The translations under genes and the position numbers were made by a program. A stretch of 5,189 bases of DNA from QHXM01 sp032160165 (GTDB taxonomy: Bacteria > Acidobacteriota > Blastocatellia > Pyrinomonadales > Pyrinomonadaceae), in assembly GCA_032160165.1 (NCBI GenBank), contig JAVHWA010000056.1:1-5189 (forward strand), read 5' to 3'. The notes below the pieces were generated by a model. The model worked only from the letters and a program-made list of their open reading frames with translations. It was not told the origin of the DNA and did no database searches. Positions 1-4,953 of this stretch are shown piece by piece (within the stretch, counting starts at the first letter, position 1; each line of letters begins with the position of its first letter).

Positions 1-598
1 CGTGTGCGCTTTCGAGAAATAATCTCATCACCCAAATCCGTAGTACATTGGGGTTAATCTCGATTGATTTGATCGTCCCATCCATAATAGCCCATTGACC
101 CTGATGCCGCGCAAAGTCAAACTTGTCTTGGAGCCGAATATATTCAAAAGCAAAAATGGTCGTGCCCCGAATGTTCGTCGCTGCGACAGTCAAATCATGG
201 TCTTTGCTGTTGAAGCAGATGGCGTTCATGCTCTCATTACCGCCCGTGCAATTCGCAATCATCTGTCGGCTTGGCGCTTCGACTGCTTTACCGACAAAAC
301 CCTTCAATGCGGTTTCAAGCTCCCCATAGGTCAGCTTACCCGCAGCTGCTTTTCCTGCGCAGGCAAAGATATAGTCATAACGAAGCCGAGGTAGCGCTCC
401 CTCTGTATCCTCGTCTTTCAACTGTTTCATGTACTTCAGAGAGTACTCGGCCGCCGCGCTCCAATCTTCGATCTCTAAAGCAGACAACAAAACTTGCCAT
501 TGCTCATCGGTTAAGACATGCGCAGTCTTCGATCTTTGAGCGAACATAGGGCAAATCGCAACAAGAACGAGAAGCGCTGCTGATACAATTCGGATCAT
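1..598 (-). CDS. Exported protein of unknown function, C-terminus beyond the window edge
   Basis: The reading frame opens at an ATG (598-596) and stays open for 199 codons to base 1, so the 3' end is missing. The start is chosen because it gives a clean signal peptide: MIRI, then a hydrophobic core at residues 4-16, then MFA before Q21 as the likely cleavage site. A purine-rich GGATGGG lies just upstream. The mature part begins with amphipathic helices (about residues 29-105, with DEQW, EDWSAAAEYSLKYM and GELETALKGFVG segments) that look like TPR-type helical hairpins, though no TPR consensus is certain. Then comes a more beta-like half with T137-A139, F149-Y153 and G174-W189. Three cysteines (C80, C117, C128) remain in the mature protein and could form a disulfide in the periplasm. 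I do not recognise a family. It lies 181 nt downstream of the response regulator on the same strand and could be a distal operon member or have its own promoter (TATCAT at 628-623). Confidence 0.75.
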   Translation of the reverse strand, partial: MIRIVSAALLVLVAICPMFAQRSKTAHVLTDEQWQVLLSALEIEDWSAAAEYSLKYMKQLKDEDTEGALPRLRYDYIFACAGKAAAGKLTYGELETALKGFVGKAVEAPSRQMIANCTGGNESMNAICFNSKDHDLTVAATNIRGTTIFAFEYIRLQDKFDFARHQGQWAIMDGTIKSIEINPNVLRIWVMRLFLESAH

Positions 599-622
599 AA
601 ACCCATCCGACACTCGGGAGTA

Positions 623-628
623 ATGATA
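623..628 (-). promoter_or_regulatory. Candidate -10 box for the 598-1 gene
   Basis: On the minus strand this reads TATCAT, five of six matches to the sigma-70 -10 consensus, placed 24 nt before the ATG at 598. The expected -35 position (17 nt further upstream) has no good match, so support is weak. If real, the leader would be only about 15-20 nt long and the gene could be transcribed separately from the response regulator. Confidence 0.2.
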
Positions 629-682
629 GCAACCAAAGACAGCAGCCCCAGGCGGACGGAACGAAATCATCGAAAATGTTTC

Positions 683-765
683 GCCCCGCTGGGGCTCGTT
701 CGCTTTCGCCCCACTTTTCCCATGGCAGACGCCATGGGCTACAGATCTTTCGCCGCTAACGCGGC
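683..765. repeat. Array of three short hairpins (REP-like)
   Basis: Three perfect stem-loops stand in a row between the response regulator stop and the next minus-strand gene: GCCCC/GGGGC (683-695, 3-nt loop), CCCATGGC/GCCATGGG (719-738, 4-nt loop) and GCCGC/GCGGC (752-765, 4-nt loop). Centres are about 40 and 30 nt apart. Read on the minus strand, the order (GCC hairpin, AGCCCA.. hairpin, G/C hairpin) and spacing match half of the larger array at 4701-4928, so both are probably members of one repeat family. There is no T-run after any stem, so this is not a standard intrinsic terminator. It could still slow 3' exonucleases after the regulator gene. Confidence 0.7.
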
Positions 766-766
766 T

Positions 767-787
767 CACTGCCCACTGCTCACTGCT
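767..787. repeat. Three tandem copies of a 7-bp unit across a stop codon
   Basis: The sequence reads CACTGCC CACTGCT CACTGCT, three 7-bp units with one substitution. On the minus strand the last Gln codon and TGA stop (782-780) of the response regulator lie within the repeat, so its C-terminal end is set by it. Confidence 0.6.
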
Positions 788-1550
788 TTTTCTGCTCTTC
801 GATGTAACGTTTGCGGTCACGCTCGATCCAGCCTTCCAGATCATGCGCGGCGGTTTCCAATTCATCGGAGTTGAGAAGCCCGCGACGCAAAGCTTCGAAG
901 AATGCGCGCGTGCGAACGTTATAGGCGAGTTTCTCGTACGCCTCGTGCGATGTGCCCTCGGGTAACGAGAGGAAGAGCTTTTCATAGAGCGTTGCCAGCC
1001 GACTCTCGACACCGCGCAGAGAGAGACTGCACTTTCGCGCAATCGCCCAGTTCGATAATCCCAGCGCGAGATAGTAGAGCGCTTCAGCTTCAAACTCCGT
1101 CAACAGTGGTCGCTTGAAAGAGTCTTTGAACGCCGGGTCGATCATGTCAGCACCGTCTTCGAGCACGGCCGCGACGAAACGAAGAAAGCGCGATTCGGGA
1201 TTGTTCTTGTGTATGAAGCCGTAGGCGGGCGGAGGCTGAACGGACTTTATGATCTTGCGAATCTCGCTGATATAGATTTCATCGGGAAACTGGGTCCAGA
1301 AAATTATCCGTGCGGCGGGAAAGTCCTTCCAGATCGCTCGCGCCGCTTTGACGCCCGAGAGCTTCGGCATTTGTATGTCGAGCACACACAGGCCGGGTTT
1401 ATGTTTAAGAGCGAGCGCGATCGTCTCTTCGCCGTCTTCGGCCTCGATCACAGGTGCGTGCGCAGCGAACTCGCGCTCGAGTATCTCCTTCAGATAATGG
1501 CGCTGGGCCACGTTGTCTTCGGCGATTAGGATGGACATATTTGAACTCAT
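780..1550 (-). CDS. NarL/LuxR-type response regulator (REC + HTH)
   Basis: This is a DNA-binding two-component response regulator of 256 aa acting in the cytoplasm. The receiver domain covers about residues 5-130: acidic pocket E11-D12, phospho-acceptor D58 in LCVLDIQMPKLSG, switch T86 in IIFWTQF, and the conserved lysine K115 in GFIHKNN. A LuxR-type helix-turn-helix follows at about 149-193, with LTEFEAEAL, the GLSNWAIA turn and VESRL-LYEKL in the recognition part. About 60 residues follow the HTH (194-256), rich in charge and ending in a Lys/Glu-rich helix. This tail is longer than in the NarL family, where the HTH normally ends the protein. The ATG at 1550 overlaps the stop of the upstream gene (ATGA), which supports this start over the Met at codon 5. 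No histidine kinase is nearby, so partner and target genes are unknown; the coupled exported protein is the obvious candidate for shared function. Confidence 0.93.
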   Translation of the reverse strand: MSSNMSILIAEDNVAQRHYLKEILEREFAAHAPVIEAEDGEETIALALKHKPGLCVLDIQMPKLSGVKAARAIWKDFPAARIIFWTQFPDEIYISEIRKIIKSVQPPPAYGFIHKNNPESRFLRFVAAVLEDGADMIDPAFKDSFKRPLLTEFEAEALYYLALGLSNWAIARKCSLSLRGVESRLATLYEKLFLSLPEGTSHEAYEKLAYNVRTRAFFEALRRGLLNSDELETAAHDLEGWIERDRKRYIEEQKKQ

Positions 1551-2695
1551 GGCCGCGAACCTTTCAAAGCGCTCTGCAACGATTGCCGCTCTAGGCTATC
1601 GTCGCGGTGAGCAAGGAAGTCCCGCAGCCAATCTTTTTGTTTTCTGTTCCCTTTGGTGGCGATCTTTGCCAGTTCTCGGTAATTGTACTTCAAGAAGTTC
1701 TTATTGCTAATCGGGTCTTGGTCATTGGGCGAATCGAATTCCTCTTCCGCCATTTCGGAGTAGAGCGAGTCAAAGATGAATTCTTGCATCCCCGGCCCTT
1801 TTATGTATGTTGCTTTTCGCTGATTTGTCCACAGACGAACAAATTTATCGTCAAAACTTTCATAGTATCCGTAGGATGTCCACGATTGAAGAAAAGCGGT
1901 GACAACGCCATTCCGGTCTTCAATTTTCAAAACTTTCGTATCACTGCCGATTGTAGGGTCTGACATTCCCCAATACACACCAGTTGGATACGTCAAAACT
2001 CGAATTACGCTACTTTCGCCGACTTCATACCAATCTTCAGCACCGCTACCGAAAGCCGAGCCGTGTCCGGTTTGGTATTCGACAGCCAACCATCGGTGTC
2101 TTCCCTCGGATACAACTCGATGAGATGGAGGAATAAACGGCGCTCCATAGTAATAGGCAAGAGAGCCAAGAATATTCCATCCTCTATTTTGTTGTCTGTT
2201 GCGATATTTGAAAACTAGATAGAGGCTGGCATAGGGCTCGCCAAAGTCCAGTCTTAATAGAGTCTCCTTACCCGAATTACCATCGAGTTCAAGCGAGTAG
2301 ATGTTTGCTGTGGCCGGAGAGCTACATCTTTCTGGGAAAGGGTCAATGGTATCGCTAATTTTCAGCTGCAGCTTTTCCCAAATAGGTCCGAAGTCAACGA
2401 AACCCGAATACTCACCACGCTGGCAAGGCGATAATTCATCGTTCTCAAGAATCCGTTTGATCTCATATGGCGAGAGTGAGACTGGATGTGGCTGCATGAC
2501 ATCGGCCGCGTCGTCCGATGATTGATGGCCCTCTACGTTCAATTTCAGAAGAGGTAGCATTTGAGATTTCCCGGCAGCATAGACGGTCCCCACCTTATCG
2601 GCGGCCGCGACAACATATCTAACGATGCCCGTCGAATATACGCCGAGCGTGAATGCCAGGAATGCTGACAGGATTCTGGTGCCCCACATCGCCAT
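1547..2695 (-). CDS. Exported or membrane-anchored protein of unknown function
   Basis: A 382-aa protein with a hydrophobic N-terminal stretch (residues 8-32, ILSAFLAF through YVVAAA, interrupted by R26). It may be a signal peptide cleaved after AAA (30-32) or a membrane anchor. The ATG at 2695 is chosen because GGAGAG lies six bases upstream; an in-frame ATG at 2752 would place 19 codons across an inverted repeat. The mature region is rich in aromatic residues and looks mainly beta (about 140-300: LYLVFKYRNR, RHRWLAVEYQTGHGS, DWYEVGESS, YPTGVYWGM). A charged, probably helical tail follows (about 325-382). Two cysteines, C91 and C124, may pair. No catalytic motif or kinase domain is visible and I do not recognise the family. 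Sampled stretches are AT-rich (1801-1860 about 33% G+C, 2161-2220 about 37%) compared with the dipeptidase gene (about 57% in 3841-3900). It overlaps the response regulator by four bases, implying translational coupling. Confidence 0.85.
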   Translation of the reverse strand: MAMWGTRILSAFLAFTLGVYSTGIVRYVVAAADKVGTVYAAGKSQMLPLLKLNVEGHQSSDDAADVMQPHPVSLSPYEIKRILENDELSPCQRGEYSGFVDFGPIWEKLQLKISDTIDPFPERCSSPATANIYSLELDGNSGKETLLRLDFGEPYASLYLVFKYRNRQQNRGWNILGSLAYYYGAPFIPPSHRVVSEGRHRWLAVEYQTGHGSAFGSGAEDWYEVGESSVIRVLTYPTGVYWGMSDPTIGSDTKVLKIEDRNGVVTAFLQSWTSYGYYESFDDKFVRLWTNQRKATYIKGPGMQEFIFDSLYSEMAEEEFDSPNDQDPISNKNFLKYNYRELAKIATKGNRKQKDWLRDFLAHRDDSLERQSLQSALKGSRP

Positions 2696-2701
2696 GATCT
2701 T

Positions 2702-2707
2702 CTCTCC
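2702..2707 (-). promoter_or_regulatory. Ribosome binding site that sets the 2695 start
   Basis: On the minus strand GGAGAG (followed by AAGATC) ends six bases before the ATG at 2695. This is the strongest Shine-Dalgarno match near this gene and is why the upstream in-frame ATG at 2752 was not used. Confidence 0.75.
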
Positions 2708-2727
2708 GGAATAGGTTCGGACCACGA

Positions 2728-2794
2728 TCCACGAAGTCACACGAAGCCGCACGAAGAAGCGCTCGCTTCGTGCCGTTTCGTGTGAGTTCGTGGA
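2728..2794. repeat. 67-bp inverted repeat of six phased CACGAAG-like heptamers
   Basis: The left arm has CACGAAG at 2730-2736, 2740-2746 and 2750-2756. The right arm has the complement at 2766-2772 (exact), 2776-2782 (one change) and 2786-2792 (one change). Copies in each arm are exactly 10 bp apart, and the arms are symmetric about position 2761. In single-stranded form it would make one long hairpin with a short loop. It lies in the leader or promoter region of the 2695-1547 gene, 33 bp before its ATG. It may be a dispersed repeat element or an array of protein-binding sites on one face of the helix; the sequence alone does not decide. Confidence 0.8.
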
Positions 2795-2851
2795 CCATTC
2801 ATTCCGCTCTCATCTTCCGACCGTTTGCCTCCGACTTCGGCTACGCTAAGA

Positions 2852-2880
2852 CTCTTACCCTCGGCGTCCCGCGCGGTCAA
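2852..2880 (-). promoter_or_regulatory. Candidate sigma-70 promoter for the 382-aa protein/response regulator operon
   Basis: On the minus strand a -35-like TTGACC (2880-2875, five of six matches) is followed after exactly 17 bp by TAAGAG (2857-2852, only three of six). It points toward the ATG at 2695. The resulting leader of about 150 nt would contain the 2728-2794 inverted repeat. The weak -10 keeps this tentative. Confidence 0.3.
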
Positions 2881-2894
2881 TGTGGACATCCACA
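2881..2894. promoter_or_regulatory. Perfect 6-2-6 dyad, possible operator
   Basis: TGTGGACATCCACA is a perfect inverted repeat (TGTGGA, two-base spacer, TCCACA). It abuts the upstream edge of the minus-strand -35 candidate at 2875-2880, a typical place for an activator site or overlapping operator. No known binding consensus is claimed. Confidence 0.3.
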
Positions 2895-2930
2895 GATGAC
2901 AGCGGTGGAGGTTACGAGGTGACTCTGAAC

Positions 2931-3016
2931 ACCTCTCAGATTGGGAAGAGGGCAAAGCGACAAACTATTGCTAGCGGGGGCTTGCTGCGCTTCGCCCCCT
3001 TCCTGACCTGAGAGGT
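2931..3016. repeat. 86-bp imperfect inverted repeat
   Basis: The 29-nt arms 2931-2959 and 2988-3016 match at 24 of 29 positions when one is reverse-complemented. The outer nine bases (ACCTCTCAG / CTGAGAGGT) match perfectly, as do the inner blocks GGAAG, GGGC and AAGCG. All five mismatches are transitions, and two of them would be G-U pairs in the plus-strand RNA. The 28-nt loop contains GCTAGC. It could be a bidirectional terminator-like hairpin or a small palindromic mobile element; no T-run or target duplication is visible. Confidence 0.7.
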
Positions 3017-3027
3017 CTAAGGGAAAG

Positions 3028-3056
3028 TTGACACAGCTGCGTCTCCGCGCTTAAAC
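3028..3056 (+). promoter_or_regulatory. Candidate distal promoter for the dipeptidase
   Basis: A perfect TTGACA -35 box (3028-3033) is followed after 17 bp by TTAAAC (3051-3056), which matches the -10 consensus at only three of six positions. A transcript from here would have a leader of roughly 255 nt that includes the whole 3089-3201 inverted repeat. Confidence 0.3.
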
Positions 3057-3088
3057 GTATCGTGTCAGTAGCGTGTGCGTCGCCGCTC

Positions 3089-3201
3089 GGGTCAGAACCG
3101 CCTGCGTCAGCGGGCGGGACGAATCGGGGACCAATGAATCTCCCGCTGACGCGATCAACTTCGCACTTTGTTCCAGCCGCTTACGCAGCTGGTTCTGACC
3201 C
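3089..3201. repeat. 113-bp element with perfect 11-bp terminal inverted repeats
   Basis: It starts with GGGTCAGAACC (3089-3099) and ends with its exact complement GGTTCTGACCC (3191-3201). The arms extend to 25 nt (3089-3113 and 3177-3201) with 22 matches. An internal segment, CCCGCTGACGC (3142-3152), is also a perfect complement of 3104-3114, so the left arm can pair with either of two partners. No transposase gene and no target-site duplication are visible. It resembles a MITE-like or REP-like non-autonomous repeat, upstream of the dipeptidase start. Confidence 0.75.
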
Positions 3202-3225
3202 CCAGGCTACCGGCGCGATCATAAT
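3195..3225 (+). promoter_or_regulatory. Candidate proximal promoter for the dipeptidase, partly inside the repeat end
   Basis: CATAAT (3220-3225) matches the -10 consensus at five of six positions. CTGACC (3195-3200), four of six for -35, lies 19 bp upstream inside the right terminal repeat of the 3089-3201 element. If used, the repeat supplies the -35 half of the promoter and the leader is about 85 nt. Confidence 0.25.
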
Positions 3226-3318
3226 CGTGTCGGCCATGTAGGCCTTGTCGTGCATCCGCGAACTAAGTTAGAGTCTGCTCGCTCCCATCAACGTGTCTCC
3301 TCGGAAAGTGAAATTCAT

Positions 3319-4641
3319 ATGATTAACAAACGGAGAGTCTCGTACTTCTCCATCGCCCTCGGTCTTCTTCTTCTGATTTCTTCCGCAGAGGCCTACTCCC
3401 AAACACCGACGGCGCCTGGCGGCACAAGCCAGCAGGCCTCAGCGTCTCAACGCGACGAACGTCTGTGGCAGAGGGCGCTCAAGCTCCATCGCAAATCAAT
3501 CGTCATCGACACGCATAACGACATCACCACCATGATGATGGACGACGGCTACGATTTGGGCACATCCTCAGTCGGCAAGTACCACACTGACCTTGCGCGT
3601 ATGAAGCAAGGCGGGCTGACGGCTGAGTTCTTCTCGGTCTATGTCGACAAGAAGTTCGCGAAGGAAGGCGGCTCGGCGCGACGCGCCCTGGATCAGATCG
3701 ACCTCGTCTATCGCGCCGCCGAGCGTTATCCCAAAGACATAATGATGGCGACTTCGGCCGCTGACATTCGACGCGCGAAGAAGGAAGGGAAGCTGGCGGC
3801 GTTAATGGGGATCGAAGGCGGCCACGCGATCGAGAACTCGCTGATGGCGCTGCGCGACTTTCATCGTCTGGGCGTTCGCTATATGACTCTGACGCACAAC
3901 AACACGAACGACTGGGCAGACTCTTCGCGCGACGAGCCAAAACACAACGGGCTTACTGATTTTGGCAAAGACGTTGTGCGCGAGATGAATCGCCTGGGCA
4001 TGCTGGTTGACGTCTCGCACGTCTCAGACAAGACGATGTCGGACGTGCTCGATATTTCAACGGCCCCGATCATCGCCTCGCATTCTTCCGCTCGCGCTTT
4101 GTCGAACCACCCGCGCAACATCCCCGACGATCTTCTTAAGCGGATCGCAAAGAACGGCGGAGTCGTGATGGTCAATTTCTATCCCGCGTTCATCGATCAG
4201 AAATATTACGATGCGGACCGGGCCCGCGATGCGCGTCTCAAGTCGCAGTTGGACGCGTTGGCCGAGCGCTTCAAGGACGATCCAAAGCGCCTGGCGGATG
4301 AAAGAAAGAAACTCTTTGACGCGGACCCGCTGCCGGCGACGCCGCTCTCGGTACTGATCGATCATTTCGATCATGTGGCCAAGGTCGCCGGCATCGATCA
4401 TGTTGGCATCGGGTCGGACTTCGACGGTGTGCCCAGCCTGCCGGTTGGGATGGAAGACATTTCAAAGCTGCCGAACATCACCTATGAACTTCTGCGACGT
4501 GGCTATAGTGAGAAAGATGTTCAGAAGGTCCTGGGAGAAAACCTCCTGCGGGTCTTCACCGAAGCGGAAAACGTGGCGCGAAAGTCGGGTGGCAGCATCA
4601 GCGGAGAGGGGAATCAACGAAGGTTCGGCTCAGGGCAATAA
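3319..4641 (+). CDS. Exported M19-family (renal-type) membrane dipeptidase
   Basis: A zinc dipeptidase of peptidase family M19, which hydrolyses dipeptides and in some members accepts a D-residue at the C-terminal position. The product is 440 aa from the ATG at 3319; GGAAAG lies 10 nt upstream and this start gives a signal peptide (KRR at 4-6, hydrophobic core 9-22, AEA at 23-25). Starting at the in-frame ATG at 3250 would bury that signal. Metal ligands are H66 and D68 (DTHND), E166 (GIEGGH), H234 (DVSHVSD) and H255 (ASHSSA). Substrate-contacting R266 (NHPRN) and the DFD motif (367-369, GSDFDG) are present. The 21-residue gap from H234 to H255 and 11 from H255 to R266 equal those of renal dipeptidase. 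A charged segment at about 295-335 is a common bacterial M19 insertion. All key residues are intact, so it should be active in the periplasm, probably in peptide scavenging or wall-peptide turnover (inference). It appears monocistronic. Confidence 0.96.
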   Translation: MINKRRVSYFSIALGLLLLISSAEAYSQTPTAPGGTSQQASASQRDERLWQRALKLHRKSIVIDTHNDITTMMMDDGYDLGTSSVGKYHTDLARMKQGGLTAEFFSVYVDKKFAKEGGSARRALDQIDLVYRAAERYPKDIMMATSAADIRRAKKEGKLAALMGIEGGHAIENSLMALRDFHRLGVRYMTLTHNNTNDWADSSRDEPKHNGLTDFGKDVVREMNRLGMLVDVSHVSDKTMSDVLDISTAPIIASHSSARALSNHPRNIPDDLLKRIAKNGGVVMVNFYPAFIDQKYYDADRARDARLKSQLDALAERFKDDPKRLADERKKLFDADPLPATPLSVLIDHFDHVAKVAGIDHVGIGSDFDGVPSLPVGMEDISKLPNITYELLRRGYSEKDVQKVLGENLLRVFTEAENVARKSGGSISGEGNQRRFGSGQ

Positions 4642-4700
4642 CTCGCGATGATGATGCAAGGCAAAACTATCCCCGTCGTCGAACGGCAAAAAGTGGAAGG

Positions 4701-4928
4701 GCTAACGCCGACGGCGTTCGCAAATTCGAGCCCAGGGCAACGCCCTGGGTTTGGAGAGGTCTCAACGGACTGTCGGTAACCCTGAAGGGGTTACCAACAG
4801 GTTTGCGCGAGGGGCACATGGTGATTCGGAAAACGACAACACCTTCAGTGTTGTTTTCGACTCGTTGGTATCTCATTTCCCCAGGGCGTTGCCCCGGGCT
4901 AGAATTCGCGAACGCCTTCGGCGTAATC
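4701..4928. repeat. Mirror-symmetric six-hairpin repeat element
   Basis: Six stem-loops: H1 AACGCC/GGCGTT (4704-4718), H2 CCCAGGGC/GCCCTGGG (4731-4749), H3 GGTAACCC/GGGTTACC (core 4775-4795, extendable to 4771-4799), H4 ACAACAC/GTGTTGT (4836-4854), H5 CCCAGGGC/GCCCCGGG (4880-4898, one mismatch) and H6 AACGCC/GGCGTA (4911-4925, one mismatch). H1-H3 are the reverse-complement counterparts of H6-H4. The paired centres sum to 9629, 9629 and 9630, so the halves are symmetric almost to the base around 4814-4815. H3 and H4 share the TGAAG loop on the same reading, and differ in the stem by a C-G to A-T change on both sides, so pairing is kept. No transposase is encoded. Confidence 0.8.
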
Positions 4929-4941
4929 GGCGTAAAAGGAT

Positions 4942-4946
4942 GGAGG
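4942..4946 (+). promoter_or_regulatory. Strong ribosome binding site for the 4954 gene
   Basis: GGAGG lies seven bases before the ATG at 4954. This strong Shine-Dalgarno match fixes the start of the last gene, and so shows that the signal-peptide frame downstream is out of phase with the start. Confidence 0.8.
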
Positions 4947-4953
4947 AACCATT

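Larger units (their letters stand above)
2696..3318. other. Divergent intergenic region with three large inverted repeats
   Basis: No credible protein-coding frame is seen in these 623 nt. The region separates the minus-strand regulator operon from the plus-strand dipeptidase. It contains three inverted repeats of unrelated sequence (2728-2794, 2931-3016, 3089-3201), a 14-bp perfect dyad (2881-2894) and candidate promoters in both directions. The repeats occupy nearly half of the space, leaving little room for other regulatory sites. Confidence 0.8.
4642..4953. other. Intergenic region dominated by a hairpin element
   Basis: About 312 nt between the dipeptidase stop and the next gene start. 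Apart from about 60 nt after the stop and the ribosome binding site at the right end, it is occupied by the six-hairpin element. Short open frames inside it translate the palindromes and show no protein-like features. Confidence 0.75.

Noticed and set aside
95..549. Plus-strand open frames of 68-99 codons opposite the leftmost gene
   Set aside because: The minus strand carries a continuous 199-codon frame with a signal peptide, which better explains the region.
1209..1529. 106-codon plus-strand open frame opposite the response regulator
   Set aside because: It is the complement of the well-conserved receiver domain coding sequence, with no ribosome binding site or recognisable motif.
2696..2752. 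Upstream in-frame ATG (2752) as the start of the 382-aa protein
   Set aside because: The extra 19 codons lie partly in the inverted repeat and would bury the hydrophobic export segment. The ATG at 2695 has a good GGAGAG site at the right distance.
2737..2955. 72-codon minus-strand open frame in the intergenic region
   Set aside because: It runs through the 2728-2794 inverted repeat and part of the 2931-3016 repeat, has no convincing ribosome binding site, and its composition is not protein-like.
3034..3042. CAGCTGCGT matching the inner right arm of the 3089-3201 element (complement)
   Set aside because: Nine bases in GC-rich DNA is short enough to be chance, and the match does not extend on either side.
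3250..3318. Upstream in-frame ATG (3250) as the start of the dipeptidase
   Set aside because: It would add 23 polar residues ahead of a normal signal peptide. The ATG at 3319 places the KRR n-region at the N-terminus.
3524..4465. Several overlapping minus-strand open frames opposite the dipeptidase gene
   Set aside because: They are antisense shadows of a GC-rich gene; translations are Arg/Ser/Pro-rich without domains, while the plus strand has a complete, motif-perfect enzyme.
4704..4749. Intrinsic terminator for the dipeptidase
   Set aside because: The stems are strong but neither is followed by a run of T (GGGTTTGG follows the second); mRNA-end protection is possible but not a standard terminator.
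4877..4905. Promoter for the last gene (TTCCCC, 17 bp, TAGAAT)
   Set aside because: The -10 matches well, but the -35 matches only three of six positions and the -10 lies in the connecting sequence between hairpins H5 and H6, so it may be a repeat feature.
4701..4928. CRISPR array
   Set aside because: The repeats are inverted, differ from each other in sequence and spacing, and there are no direct repeats of constant length with unique spacers.
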